The notes beneath the pieces are model-generated. The model saw only the letters and a list, made by a program, of their open reading frames with translations. It was not told the DNA's origin and did not search any database. Of a DNA stretch of 64,000 nt, positions 26,189 to 35,544 are shown in pieces. Within the stretch, counting starts at the first letter, position 1. The number at the start of each line of letters is the position of its first letter. A program made the position numbers and the translations under genes. Origin of the DNA: Streptomyces sp. A0642 (GTDB lineage Bacteria > Actinomycetota > Actinomycetes > Streptomycetales > Streptomycetaceae); contig NZ_SSBL01000020.1 of the NCBI RefSeq assembly GCF_004795105.1, forward strand, positions 62,001 through 126,000, written 5' to 3'.

Positions 26189-27687
26189 AGCGACGGAGCC
26201 TCCTCAAGCAGCGGGTGCCCCCACCTTTCCACGAACGCGGCCTCGACGGCGGCTCCGACCTTGTACAGCCGGTCGTCCTTCATGGCGGGGGCGATGATCT
26301 GCAGTCCGACCGGCAGGCCGTCCTCCGGCGCGAGGCCGCAGGGCAGCGACATGGCGGCGTTGCCCGCCAGGTTGGTCGGAATGGTGCACAGGTCAGCGAG
26401 GTACATCGCCATCGGGTCGTCGGCGCGCTCGCCGATCGGGAAGGCGGTGGTGGGCGTCGTCGGCGAGACGATGACGTCCACCTGCTCGAACGCCTTCTCG
26501 AAGTCCCGCGTGATGAGCGTACGGACCTTCTGCGCGGACCCGTAGTACGCGTCGTAGTAGCCGGAGCTCAGCGCGTACGTACCGAGGATGATCCGGCGCT
26601 TGACCTCGTCGCCGAAGCCGGCCTCGCGGGTGAGCGCGGTGACGTCCTCGGCGGACTTGGTGCCGTCGTCGCCGACCCGCAGGCCGTAACGCATGGCGTC
26701 GAAGCGGGCCAGGTTCGAGGAGCACTCGGACGGCGCGATGAGGTAGTACGCCGAGAGGCCGAGGTCGAAGGACGGGCAGTCCAGCTCGACGACCGTGGCG
26801 CCGAGCGACTTCAGCAGCTCGACCGACTCGTTGAAGCGCTGGACGACACCGGCCTGGTAGCCCTCGCCCGAGAACTGCTTCACGACGCCGACGCGCATGC
26901 CCTGTACGGAGCCGTTGCGCGCGGCCTCGACGACCGGCGGGACCGGGGCGTCGATGGACGTCGAGTCGAGCGGGTCGTGCCCGGCGATGGCCTCGTGCAG
27001 CAGGGCCGCGTCCAGGACCGTACGGGCGCAGGGGCCGCCCTGGTCGAGGGAGGACGAGAAGGCCACCATGCCGTAGCGCGAGACGCCGCCGTAGGTGGGC
27101 TTGACGCCGACGGTGCCGGTGACGGCGGCGGGCTGGCGGATGGAGCCCCCGGTGTCCGTGCCGATGGCGAGCGGGGCCTCGAACGACGCGAGGGCCGCCG
27201 ACGAACCGCCGCCGGAGCCGCCCGGGATGCGGGTGAGGTCCCACGGGTTGCCGGTCGGGCCGTAGGCGCTGTTCTCGGTGGAGGACCCCATGGCGAACTC
27301 GTCCATGTTGGTCTTGCCGAGGATGACGACGTCGGCGGCCTTCAGCCGCTTGGTGACGGTCGCGTCGTACGGCGGGACCCAACCCTCGAGGATCTTCGAA
27401 CCGACGGTGGTCGGCATGTCCTCGGTGGTGAAGATGTCCTTCAGCGCGAGCGGGACGCCGGCCAGCGGGCCGAGCTTCTCGCCGGCCGCCTTCTTGGCGT
27501 CGACGGCGCGTGCCTGCGCGAGGGCGCCCTCGCGGTCGATGTGCAGGAAGGCGTGGACCTTCTCGTCGACGGCTTCGATCCGGGCCAGGTGCGCCTCGGT
27601 GACCTCGACGGCCGTGAGCTCGCCCGAGGCGATCTTCGCGGCGATCTCGGCGGCGGTGAGCTTGATGATGGTGCTGATGTCCGTCAT
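26185..27687 (-). CDS. gatA: Asp-tRNA(Asn)/Glu-tRNA(Gln) amidotransferase subunit A
   Basis: Amidase subunit that hydrolyses glutamine to ammonia for GatB. The 500 residues carry the amidase-signature Ser-cisSer-Lys triad: Lys83 in PLALKDIF, Ser158 in IPGGSGGGSSAA and nucleophile Ser182 in GTDTGGSIRQPA. ATG start (MTDISTIIKL) with GGAGG a few bases upstream in the gatC 3' end. It follows gatC by five bases and its stop overlaps the small membrane gene, so the four genes form one operon. Confidence 0.98.
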   Translation of the reverse strand: MTDISTIIKLTAAEIAAKIASGELTAVEVTEAHLARIEAVDEKVHAFLHIDREGALAQARAVDAKKAAGEKLGPLAGVPLALKDIFTTEDMPTTVGSKILEGWVPPYDATVTKRLKAADVVILGKTNMDEFAMGSSTENSAYGPTGNPWDLTRIPGGSGGGSSAALASFEAPLAIGTDTGGSIRQPAAVTGTVGVKPTYGGVSRYGMVAFSSSLDQGGPCARTVLDAALLHEAIAGHDPLDSTSIDAPVPPVVEAARNGSVQGMRVGVVKQFSGEGYQAGVVQRFNESVELLKSLGATVVELDCPSFDLGLSAYYLIAPSECSSNLARFDAMRYGLRVGDDGTKSAEDVTALTREAGFGDEVKRRIILGTYALSSGYYDAYYGSAQKVRTLITRDFEKAFEQVDVIVSPTTPTTAFPIGERADDPMAMYLADLCTIPTNLAGNAAMSLPCGLAPEDGLPVGLQIIAPAMKDDRLYKVGAAVEAAFVERWGHPLLEEAPSL

Positions 27688-27692
27688 GACTT

Positions 27693-27989
27693 TTAGTCCT
27701 CCCCCAGGATCTGCGGCACCTTGAAACGCTGCTGCTCCTGGGCCGGGGCGCCGGAGAGCGCCTGCGCGGGGGTGAGCGACGGACGGACCTCGTCCGCCCG
27801 CATGACGTTGGTCAGCGGCAGCGGGTGGGAGGTCGGCGGTACGTCTTGGTCGGCGACCTCGGAGACGCGGGCGACCGCGCCGATGATGTCGTCGAGCTGA
27901 CCGGCGAAGTGATCGAGCTCTTCGCCCTTCAGCTCCAGACGCGCCAGCCGGGCGAGGTGGGCGACCTCCTCGCGCGTGATGCCAGGCAT
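27693..27989 (-). CDS. gatC: Asp-tRNA(Asn)/Glu-tRNA(Gln) amidotransferase subunit C
   Basis: The small stabilising subunit that wraps around GatA and GatB. The 98 residues read MPGITREEVAHLARLARLEL, with DDIIGAVARVSEVADQDVPP and the C-terminal FKVPQILGED typical of GatC. The ATG is supported by GAGGA eight bases upstream on the minus strand; the frame stays open further up but without similarity. First gene of gatC-gatA-orf-gatB; its promoter must lie in the 27990-28374 gap. Confidence 0.97.
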   Translation of the reverse strand: MPGITREEVAHLARLARLELKGEELDHFAGQLDDIIGAVARVSEVADQDVPPTSHPLPLTNVMRADEVRPSLTPAQALSGAPAQEQQRFKVPQILGED

Positions 27990-28374
27990 GCAGCGATCCT
28001 CAGGGGTTGGTGTGTGGTTGTGGCTGGGCCGGCGCCACGGTTCCACCGTCCGTCCGAAGGACGGGCCGCGCGGCGTGGTGCGTGCGATCGCAAGGCGCCG
28101 GAGCACCCTCGTGGCGGAGCCACGTGGGCGTTTCGGCAACGCGGCGAGCGTGCGTGCCAGGCGTCGCGCGGCAGGTGGAAATGTGCCGCCGGCCCCCAAT
28201 CCTATGGGGTCGCCCGGACCGGCTACGGCCAACCGTGGAAGACCCGCCCGGCGCCCGGGGACAAAGCCGACGCCGGCGCCGTCGAGCAGCCCCTCGTGGG
28301 GTCCCCCCATGCCCTTCGGGCCCTGGGGGAGATCGAGGACGCAACGGCCACCGGGCTCCTCGCCGCGGCCCGCC
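27990..28374. other. Intergenic region upstream of gatC
   Basis: No supported gene. It holds a small stem around 28047-28063 (CCGTCC with GGACGG), a likely gatC promoter that I cannot place by sequence, and an imperfect hairpin at 28292-28338 (outer CCTCG/CGAGG, inner CCCCC/GGGGG and CCC/GGG) which is the probable terminator of the upstream GGDEF-EAL gene. Confidence 0.45.
28292..28338 (-). terminator. Probable terminator of the RmdB-like gene
   Basis: Nested stems CCTCG (28292-28296) with CGAGG (28334-28338) and CCCCC with GGGGG around a CCCTTCGGG tip, 37 bp past the stop codon. Stem interrupted by short bulges. Confidence 0.5.
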
Positions 28375-30549
28375 CTACGTCGTCGCGGGCCGCGAGTCGA
28401 TCGTCCGCCCGGACGGCCGCTGCTCCAGCTCGGGCGTCACCTTGGCGGCGGCCCCGGCGCTCGCGGCGGCGGCCGCCGCGGCAGCCGCGGCCAGCTCCGC
28501 CGGCCGCCGCCACCCGTGCTCGCCGCGCGCCCGCAGCCACGCGGTCGTCTCCTGGGGCGGCATCGCGGCCGCCACCAGCCACCCCTGCACCGCGTCGCAG
28601 CGCAGGTCCCGCAGCCGCTCCCAGGTCTCGTCGTCCTCGACGCCCTCGGCGACCACCAGCAGGCCGAGCGAGTGGGCCAGGTCGATCGTGCAGCGGACGA
28701 TCTCCGCGTCCTCGTGGTCGATGGCGAGCCGGGCGACGAACGACCGGTCGATCTTGAGCTCGCTGACCGGCAGCCGGCGCAGGTGGACGAGCGAGGAGTA
28801 GCCCGTACCGAAGTCGTCCAGGGACATCTTCACGCCGTGTCCGGTGAGGCCGGCCAGCGTGTCCGCCGCTCGCTGCGGGTCTTCCAGGAGCACGTGTTCC
28901 GTTATCTCCAGCTGCAGCGCGGCGGCCGGGACGCCGTGCCGGGCCAGCCGGGCCGCGACACCGCCCGCGAACCCCGGGGTGTGTACGTCGCGCGGGGACA
29001 CGTTGACCGCGACGGGGACGAAGAGACCCTGCGCCCGCCACCGGGCCACCTGGGCCAGGGCCGTCTCCAGGACGTACTCCGTGAGGTGCGGCATCAGCCC
29101 GGACGACTCGGCTATGGCGATGAACTCGTCCGGGGGGACCCTCCCCCGCTCCGGGTGCACCCAGCGGACCAGCGCCTCCAGGCCGGCCACCTGGCCGTCG
29201 AAGCGGACCTTCGGCTGGTAGTGCAGTTCCACCTCGCCGGCGTCCAGCGCGCGCCGCAGATCGCCGAGGAGGCCGAGCCGGTCCGGGGTGTTGCTGTCGC
29301 GCTTCGACTCGTACACCTCCACGCCCGTCCGGTCCCGCTTGGCCTGGTACATCGCCACGTCCGCACGCCGGAGCAGCCCCTCCGCGTCCAGCGCGTGGTC
29401 GGGGTGGACGGCGACGCCGGCACTGGCCTCCAGCACCAGCGTGAGTCCGTCGAGGTCCAGCGGCGAGGAGAGTGCGGCCACCAGATGGCGGGCGACCCGC
29501 TGGGCGCTGGTCGTGGAGTCCGCGGTCGGCAGCAGGACCGCGAACTCGTCCCCGCCGAGCCTGGCCGCCTCCGCGCCGCGCGGCAGGGCGAGCCGCAGCC
29601 GGTCCGCGATCTGCAGCAGCAGCCGGTCCCCGGCGAGGTGGCCGAGGGTGTCGTTGACCGCCCGGAAGCGGTCGAGGTCGATCAGGACGAGGCCGACCCG
29701 GGTGCCGACGCTCTCGGCCTCCTCCAGAGCCGTCCAGGTCCGTTCCAGCAGCCACTGCCGGTTCGGCAGCCCGGTCAGCGGGTCGCGCAGCTGCTCCTCG
29801 GCGCGGGCGCGGGCGATCCAGAGGGTGGAGTCCAGCGCGACCAGCGGGACCGCGAAGAGGGGCAGCAGGACGGGCAGGGCCATCGCGACGACACAGATCA
29901 GCGGAGCGATCCCGAGGAGTGCGACGGCGACGAGTCCCTGCCGCAGGAGCGCGGTGCGGGCGACCGTGGGCATTCCGCCGCCCTGCGGGGACCGGGCGTA
30001 CCACAGCAGGACCCGGGTGACGAGCAGATACGTGGAGGCCGCGAGCAGGACCTCCGGGACGGCGTCGATGCCCCAGTCGAGTGGCTGCCAGGGCGACTCG
30101 ACGGTCTGCACCTCGCCGAAGGCCGCCAGGACCAGCGCGGCCGCGCCCACGCCGAGGATGTCCACCGCCCCGTGCAGCAGCCCCTGCCGCCAGCGGTGCC
30201 GGCGGGCCACGCCCACGAGCACCACCACGACCAGGCTGACCAGGCCCGCGGGCACCCAGCCGTACAGGAGCAGCACCGCGAGGGTGAGGGCGGCGCCCGA
30301 ACCGGTGCCGCCCCACCAGCGGTCGCGGCCGAGCGCGACCAGGTGACCGACGATGATCCCGGTGAGGACGGCGAGCGACCAGCCGGCCGTCTCGTCCGGG
30401 AAGAGGGCGTGCCCACTGCTCAGGGTCCGGTAGAAACCGGCCGCCAGCTGCACCGTGGCGAGGGCCACGACGACCGCGCCGACCTTGGAGGTGAGGCCGG
30501 CGAAACCTTGCAGCCGCGACACCGGTGCGGCGTTCTCGGTCGGTTTCAT
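28375..30549 (-). CDS. rmdB: Membrane GGDEF-EAL cyclic-di-GMP protein, RmdB-like
   Basis: A 724-residue membrane protein that makes or, more likely, breaks down cyclic di-GMP. About six hydrophobic segments fill residues 20-260. The GGDEF domain has ARLGGDEFAVL (332-336). The EAL domain is intact: QPKVRFDGQVAGLEALVRW (Glu458), LEITEHVL, MSLDDFGTGYSSL and VVAEGVED. The last 45 residues hold a poly-Ala run. The ATG at 30549 (MKPTENAAPVSRLQ) has AGAGGGA upstream. Position between gatC and ligA and the domain order match RmdB of S. coelicolor (SCO5495 as I recall), a phosphodiesterase that promotes aerial development. Name is by context and domains. Confidence 0.87.
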   Translation of the reverse strand: MKPTENAAPVSRLQGFAGLTSKVGAVVVALATVQLAAGFYRTLSSGHALFPDETAGWSLAVLTGIIVGHLVALGRDRWWGGTGSGAALTLAVLLLYGWVPAGLVSLVVVVLVGVARRHRWRQGLLHGAVDILGVGAAALVLAAFGEVQTVESPWQPLDWGIDAVPEVLLAASTYLLVTRVLLWYARSPQGGGMPTVARTALLRQGLVAVALLGIAPLICVVAMALPVLLPLFAVPLVALDSTLWIARARAEEQLRDPLTGLPNRQWLLERTWTALEEAESVGTRVGLVLIDLDRFRAVNDTLGHLAGDRLLLQIADRLRLALPRGAEAARLGGDEFAVLLPTADSTTSAQRVARHLVAALSSPLDLDGLTLVLEASAGVAVHPDHALDAEGLLRRADVAMYQAKRDRTGVEVYESKRDSNTPDRLGLLGDLRRALDAGEVELHYQPKVRFDGQVAGLEALVRWVHPERGRVPPDEFIAIAESSGLMPHLTEYVLETALAQVARWRAQGLFVPVAVNVSPRDVHTPGFAGGVAARLARHGVPAAALQLEITEHVLLEDPQRAADTLAGLTGHGVKMSLDDFGTGYSSLVHLRRLPVSELKIDRSFVARLAIDHEDAEIVRCTIDLAHSLGLLVVAEGVEDDETWERLRDLRCDAVQGWLVAAAMPPQETTAWLRARGEHGWRRPAELAAAAAAAAAASAGAAAKVTPELEQRPSGRTIDSRPATT

Positions 30550-30745
30550 TCCGTCCCTCTCACAGCCGGCGGTGCCGATATCACCTGATGGTTCCGTTGC
30601 GTGCCACCACGCCCCCGCCGGCCCGTGGGCGGGTACGGCAGGCGCGTCTTCCCACAGTAGGCCGCCGAAGGGCTCCACGGGCAGCGGTCTGCCGCTCTTG
30701 CCCGAATGCAAACCGACCACCCGTCAGCATCTGCTATGCGCCGTT

Positions 30746-30772
30746 GGGGTGAATCCGACGGTGCGTCACCCC
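30746..30772 (-). terminator. Possible terminator of ligA
   Basis: GGGGTGA (30746-30752) and TCACCCC (30766-30772) form a 7-bp stem with a 13-nt loop, about 45 bp past the ligA stop. The rest of the 267-bp gap to the RmdB-like gene shows nothing else clear. Confidence 0.4.
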
Positions 30773-30816
30773 TTCCCCACCCCGCGCCGTCCGGTACGGT
30801 CCCCGCCGGCGCCCCC

Positions 30817-33003
30817 CTACTCCTCCCCGGGCGTGACGGCGGCCTCGCGCGCCGCGTCGGGGCCCTCGTCGAGCAGCACCGCGAAGCCGTCCTCGTCGAG
30901 CACGGGCACCTTCAGCTGCATGGCCTTGTCGTACTTCGACCCGGGGTTGTCGCCGACCACGACGAAGGAGGTCTTCTTCGAGACAGAACCGGTGACCTTC
31001 GCCCCGCGGCTCTGGAGGGCCTCCTTCGCGCCGTCCCTGGTGTGCCTGCTCAGAGTGCCCGTGACGACGACGGTGAGTCCTTCGAGCGGCCTCGGCCCCT
31101 CCTCCTCGCCCGCGCCCTCGTCCTCCATCCGGACCCCGGCCTCCCGCCACTTGCCGAGGATCTCGCGGTGCCAGTCCTCGGCGAACCACTGCTTGACCGA
31201 GGCGGCGATGATCGGCCCGACCCCGTCGGCGTCGGCGAGCTCCTGCTCCGTGGCCTCCTCGATCCGGTCCATGGACCGGAACTGGCGGGCCAGCTCCCGC
31301 GCCGCGACCGGCCCGACGTGGCGGATGGAGAGGCCCGTGAGGATCCGGGCCAACGGGGCCTTCTTCGCCTCGGCGATGGCCTCCAGCATGGCGAGGGCGT
31401 TCTTCTTGGGTTCGCCCTGCTGGTTGGCGAACACCAGGGCGGTCTTCTCCTCACCGGTCTTCGGGTCCCGCTTGGGCAGCCCGCTGTCCGGGTCGAGCAC
31501 GTAGGCGCGGATGGGCAGCAGCTGCTCGACGGTCAGCCCGAAGAGATCGCCCTCGTCGCGCAGCGGCGGGTCGACGGGCTCCAGCGGCCGGGTCAGCGCG
31601 GCGGCGGCGACGTAGCCGAAGTGGTCGATGTCCAGGCACTTGCGGCTCGCGAGGTAGGCGACCCGCTCCCGCAGCTGCGCCCGGCAGGTGCGCGCGTTGG
31701 GGCAGCGGACGTCGACATCGGCCTCCTTCATGGGCTTCAGCTCCGTCCCGCACTCGGGGCAGTGCGTGGGCATGACGAACGCCCGCTCGGTGCCGTCACG
31801 GAGGTCGGCGACCGGGCCGAGGATCTCCGGGATCACGTCGCCGGCCTTGCGGAGCACGACGGTGTCGCCGATCAGGACGCCCTTCGCCCGGACCACGTTC
31901 TGGTTGTGCAGGGTGGCGAACTCGACCTCGGAACCCGCCACTTCGACCGGCTCGACCTGGGCGTACGGGGTGACGCGGCCGGTGCGGCCCACGCCGACGC
32001 GGATGTTGAGCAGCTTGGTGTTGACCTCCTCCGGCGCGTACTTCCAGGCGATCGCCCAGCGCGGGGCGCGGGAGGTGGAGCCGAGCCGGCCCTGGAGCGG
32101 GATCTCGTCGAGCTTGACGACGACGCCGTCGATCTCGTGCTCCACGGAGTGCCGGTGCTCGCCGAAGTACGCGATGAACTCCCTTACCCCGTCGAGGGAG
32201 TCCACCACCCTGTTGTGCTTGGCGGTGGGCAGTCCCCACGCGTGGAGCAGCTCGTAGGCGTGCGAGAGGCAGTCGATGTCGAAGCCCTCGCGGGCGCCGA
32301 TGCCGTGGACCACCATGTGCAGCGGCCGGGTGGCGGTGACCTTGGGGTCCTTCTGGCGCAGCGAACCGGCCGCCGCGTTGCGCGGGTTGGCGAAGGGTTT
32401 GTCGTCGGCCTCCACCAGCCGGGCGTTCAGCTCCTCGAATCCGTCCATCGGGAAGAAGACCTCGCCCCGGATCTCGACGAGCTCCGGGATCCGGTCGCCC
32501 TTCAGCCGGTGCGGGATCTCCGCGATCGTGCGGACGTTGGGCGTGATGTCCTCGCCGGTGCGGCCGTCGCCGCGGGTCGCGGCCCGGGTCAGCAGGCCGT
32601 GCTCGTAGGTGAGGTTCACGGCGAGGCCGTCGACCTTCAGCTCGCACAGGAAGTGGTAGCCCGTGGCGCCGACGTCCCGGGCGACCCGCTCGCCCCAGGC
32701 GGTCAGCTCCTCGTCGTCGAAGGCGTTGTCCAGGGACAGCATCCGCTCGCGGTGCGCGACGGACGTGAACTGCGTCCGGTAGGGCCCCGCGACCTTCTGG
32801 GTCGGCGAGTCGGGGGTGCGCAGCTGCGGGTGGGCCTCTTCCAGGCCCTCCAGCTCACGCATCAGCCGGTCGAACTCCGCGTCGCTGACGACCGGCTGGT
32901 CGTTCACGTAATAACGGAAGCGGTGCTCCTCGATCTGCTCGGCGAGGAGCTTGTGCCTCTCCTGCGCCTCCGCTGGCACCGCGGTCTGCTGTTCGCCGGC
33001 CAT
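30817..33003 (-). CDS. ligA: NAD-dependent DNA ligase
   Basis: Seals nicks during replication and repair, using NAD. The 728 residues have all domains in order: Ia with EEHRFRYYVNDQPVVSDAEF; adenylation domain with Lys123 in CELKVDGLAV, TRGDGRTGEDIT and EIDGVVVKLD; OB fold (VGRTGRVTPYAQVEPVEVAG); a four-Cys zinc finger (CPECG, then CPNARTC); helix-hairpin-helix repeats; and a C-terminal BRCT domain (GLTVVVTGTLSRHTRDGAKE). An insertion of some 60 residues after the zinc finger (DPDSGLPKRDPKTGEEK) is slightly longer than in E. coli LigA. ATG start with GGGAGGACGG upstream. The MetE-like gene ends 28 bp before. Confidence 0.98.
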   Translation of the reverse strand: MAGEQQTAVPAEAQERHKLLAEQIEEHRFRYYVNDQPVVSDAEFDRLMRELEGLEEAHPQLRTPDSPTQKVAGPYRTQFTSVAHRERMLSLDNAFDDEELTAWGERVARDVGATGYHFLCELKVDGLAVNLTYEHGLLTRAATRGDGRTGEDITPNVRTIAEIPHRLKGDRIPELVEIRGEVFFPMDGFEELNARLVEADDKPFANPRNAAAGSLRQKDPKVTATRPLHMVVHGIGAREGFDIDCLSHAYELLHAWGLPTAKHNRVVDSLDGVREFIAYFGEHRHSVEHEIDGVVVKLDEIPLQGRLGSTSRAPRWAIAWKYAPEEVNTKLLNIRVGVGRTGRVTPYAQVEPVEVAGSEVEFATLHNQNVVRAKGVLIGDTVVLRKAGDVIPEILGPVADLRDGTERAFVMPTHCPECGTELKPMKEADVDVRCPNARTCRAQLRERVAYLASRKCLDIDHFGYVAAAALTRPLEPVDPPLRDEGDLFGLTVEQLLPIRAYVLDPDSGLPKRDPKTGEEKTALVFANQQGEPKKNALAMLEAIAEAKKAPLARILTGLSIRHVGPVAARELARQFRSMDRIEEATEQELADADGVGPIIAASVKQWFAEDWHREILGKWREAGVRMEDEGAGEEEGPRPLEGLTVVVTGTLSRHTRDGAKEALQSRGAKVTGSVSKKTSFVVVGDNPGSKYDKAMQLKVPVLDEDGFAVLLDEGPDAAREAAVTPGEE

Positions 33004-33031
33004 CGTCCCGTCCTCCCGTTACCCGTACCCG

Positions 33032-34057
33032 TTACTCAGGGTTGTCTGCGAGCGATTTCGCGGCCCGGGCGCAGTGGGCGAGCGCGGCTCGTGCGTACGC
33101 GGGCGAGGCACCCGCGAGACCGCACGAGGGGGTGATCGCCACGGACTCGGTCAGAGTCCCCGGATTCAGCCCCAGCCTGCGCCACAGCGTCCTGACACCC
33201 ATGACGCTACCGCCCGGGTCGGACAATCCGCCCGAGGCCGGGTCGGTGCCCGGCACCACCCCGAGGAACAGCTGGGTCCCACCCTCGACCGCTTCCCCGA
33301 TCGCTTCCTCCTCACGCTCGGTGAGCAGAGAGAAATCGAAGGAGATCCCGTCGGTCCCGGCGCGGCGCAGCAGGGCGAAGGGCACGTCGGGCGCGCAGGT
33401 GTGCACGACGGTGGCGGCCTCGCCGGCCACGCCCAGCACCTCGCGCAGCGTGTCCTCCACGACCTGGCGGTCCACGGCCCGGTAGGTGCGGTAGCCGCTC
33501 GCCGTCCTGATCCGCCCGAGCAGGACCCCCGTCAGCGACGGTTCGTCGAGCTGGAGGATCACGCGCGCACCGGGCATCCGGCGCCGCACCTCGGCGAGGT
33601 GGTCGCGCAGCCCCTCCGCGAGTGAGGCCGCCAGGTCGCGGCAGGCGCCGGGGTCGCCGAGGACCGCCTCGCCGCTCCGGCGCTCCAGCGCGGCGGCCAG
33701 CGTCCACGGTCCGACGGCCTGCACCTTGAGCGGGCCCTCGTACCCCTGGGTGAATTCCTCCAGGGCGTCCAGGTCCTCGCCGAGCCAGGACCGGGCCCGG
33801 CGGGTGTCGCGCCCCGGCCGGTCGCTGATGCGCCAGCCGCTCGGCTCGACGTGTCCGTACATCTCGACGAGCAGCCCGATGGTCCGCCCGATCATGTCCG
33901 CACCGGGACCGCGCGCGGGCAGTTCCGCCAGGTAGGGCACGCCCTGTCCGTCCCCGAAGGAACCGGTGACGGTCTTCGCCGCCTCCCGTGCGTCCCCTCC
34001 GGGCATCGATCCGATTCCGGTGGCCGGGCACCCGCTGAACTTGCTCTTCTCGCTCAC
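33032..34057 (-). CDS. Short MetE-like methyltransferase (cobalamin-independent methionine synthase family)
   Basis: A 341-residue protein of the UROD/MetE-like fold, equal to only the C-terminal half of classical MetE (about 750 residues). Zinc-ligand motifs are present: His and Cys in VVHTCAPDVPF and Cys in ITPSCGLAG, so methyl transfer to a thiol is possible. The N-terminal half that binds folate polyglutamate in MetE is missing. Similar core-MetE proteins elsewhere use another methyl donor, for example a methylcorrinoid; here the donor is unknown. GTG start (VSEKSKFSGCPATGIGSMPG). It ends 28 bp before ligA on the same strand and is probably cotranscribed with it. Confidence 0.8.
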   Translation of the reverse strand: MSEKSKFSGCPATGIGSMPGGDAREAAKTVTGSFGDGQGVPYLAELPARGPGADMIGRTIGLLVEMYGHVEPSGWRISDRPGRDTRRARSWLGEDLDALEEFTQGYEGPLKVQAVGPWTLAAALERRSGEAVLGDPGACRDLAASLAEGLRDHLAEVRRRMPGARVILQLDEPSLTGVLLGRIRTASGYRTYRAVDRQVVEDTLREVLGVAGEAATVVHTCAPDVPFALLRRAGTDGISFDFSLLTEREEEAIGEAVEGGTQLFLGVVPGTDPASGGLSDPGGSVMGVRTLWRRLGLNPGTLTESVAITPSCGLAGASPAYARAALAHCARAAKSLADNPE

Positions 34058-34185
34058 GCGGGAAGCCTACGGCCGGTCCCCGCCCGGGGCGTCAGCGGCC
34101 GGGCGCGCCGCGGGACCACAGGAGCGCAAGGCCGGCGGACCGCAACCCCGCGGGACCGCCGGACCGCACCCCCCCGTCCGGCCCG

Positions 34186-34875
34186 TCAGCGGCCGGGGCG
34201 CACCGTGAGGTCGTTGACCTCGGCGTCGCGCGGCAGGTCGAGCGCCATCAGGATCGTGGTGGCGACGGACTCCGGGTCGATCCAGCGGGCGGGGTCGTAG
34301 TCCTTGCCCTCCTGCTGGTGGACCTTCTGCTGCATGGGGCTGGCGGTGCGGCCGGGGTACACGGACGTCACGCGGACGCCGTTGCCGTGCTCCTCGTGGC
34401 GCAGCGAGTCGGCCAGCGCCTTCAGGCCGTGCTTGCTCGCCGCGTAGGCGCCCCACTCGGCGTGGGCGGCGAGCCCGGCACCGGAGTTGACGAAGAGGAC
34501 GTGGCCCTCGGCGACGCGCAGCTGGGGCAGGAGGAGCCGGGTCAGTTCGGCCGGGGCGATCAGGTTGGCGTTGAGCTGGAAGTGCCAGGCCTTGGGCGTG
34601 AGCTCGCCGACGCGGCCGAGCTCGACGACGCCCGCGATGTGCAGGAGGGAGTCCAGCCGCTCCGGCATCGGCTGCTGCCCGAAGGCCCAGGAGAGCCGGT
34701 CCGGGTTCGACAGGTCGCCGACGAGCGTGCGGGCGCCGGGGTGGAGCGCGGCCAGTTCCTTGGCGCGGCCCGCGTCACGGGCCAGGAGGATGAGGTCGTC
34801 CCCCCGCTCCGTGAGACGGCGGGCGACGGCTGCGCCGATGCCGGAACCGGCACCGGTGATGAGGTGAGTGGGCAT
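34186..34875 (-). CDS. Short-chain dehydrogenase/reductase
   Basis: NAD(P)-dependent oxidoreductase of 229 residues, classical SDR: cofactor motif TGAGSGIG at 7-14, HIAGVVELG, Asn in LNANLIAPAE, Ser in FVNSGAGLAAH and YxxxK in YAASKHGLKALA. Asp in VGDLSN suits either cofactor. The substrate is unknown. ATG start with GGGGG upstream. Same strand as the MetE-like gene downstream and LOG-family gene upstream, with about 50-130 bp between them. Confidence 0.9.
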   Translation of the reverse strand: MPTHLITGAGSGIGAAVARRLTERGDDLILLARDAGRAKELAALHPGARTLVGDLSNPDRLSWAFGQQPMPERLDSLLHIAGVVELGRVGELTPKAWHFQLNANLIAPAELTRLLLPQLRVAEGHVLFVNSGAGLAAHAEWGAYAASKHGLKALADSLRHEEHGNGVRVTSVYPGRTASPMQQKVHQQEGKDYDPARWIDPESVATTILMALDLPRDAEVNDLTVRPGR

Positions 34876-34927
34876 GCCCCCATCGTCGCACCGCCCCTCC
34901 CACCGCCCGCACATCGGCGTCGGCGCC

Positions 34928-35467
34928 TCACTGCAGGCCGGCCCACTCCTCCAGGTAGGCCAGGGCGCCGACCCCGTCCTTCGCGAAGAACACCAGCTCG
35001 GTCAGCGGGACCGGGAGGAAGCCCTCGTCCTCCATGCGCTGGAACTGCTGGCGCAGGCCGTCGTAGAAGCCCGCGGTGTTGAGCAGCACGACCGGCTTGG
35101 TGTGCTTGCCGTGCTTCTTCAGCTCCAGGATCTCGGTGGCCTCGTCCAGCGTTCCGGTGCCGCCCACCATGATCACGATCGCGTCGGACTTCTCCAGGAG
35201 CAGCGCCTTGCGTTCGGCGAGGTCCCTTGCGATCACCATCTCGTCCGCGTTGGTCCGCGCCTTCGCGGCCAGGAAGTCGACCGAGACCCCGACCAGCTTC
35301 CCGCCGGCCTCCTGCACACCGTCCGCCACCACCTTCATCAGCCCGCTCTCGGAGCCGCCCCAGACCAGCGTGTGCCCCCCGCGGCCGATCAGCTCGGCGA
35401 ATTCACGGGCGGGCACGGTGTAGCGGTCGTCGAGGTCGGCGGCGGAGAGGAAAACGCAGATCTTCAT
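34928..35467 (-). CDS. LOG/TIGR00730-family Rossmann protein
   Basis: A 179-residue protein of the lysine-decarboxylase-like LOG family, whose tested members are cytokinin riboside 5'-monophosphate phosphoribohydrolases that cleave nucleotide monophosphates. It has CVFLSAADLDDRYT, LVWGGSESGLM, the Arg in ERKALLLEKSDA and the GGTGTLDE motif. The Pro usually heading PGGxGTxxE is Val here, a small departure; the catalytic Arg and Glu are kept. ATG at 35467 (MKICVFLS); a GTG/ATG farther up has no similarity. Divergent from the DUF427 gene with 77 bp between starts. Confidence 0.82.
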   Translation of the reverse strand: MKICVFLSAADLDDRYTVPAREFAELIGRGGHTLVWGGSESGLMKVVADGVQEAGGKLVGVSVDFLAAKARTNADEMVIARDLAERKALLLEKSDAIVIMVGGTGTLDEATEILELKKHGKHTKPVVLLNTAGFYDGLRQQFQRMEDEGFLPVPLTELVFFAKDGVGALAYLEEWAGLQ

Positions 35468-35544
35468 GACCGCCACGTTAGGTCCCTCCACCGACAGGGG
35501 GGAATCCGGGGAAGAATCCGGCGGACGGCGGGGCTGAACAGAGC

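Noticed and set aside
34090..34197. 14-bp direct repeat CGTCAGCGGCCGGG at 34090 and 34184
   Set aside because: Short and made of common GC-rich words; one copy is the SDR gene end. No larger duplication is visible.
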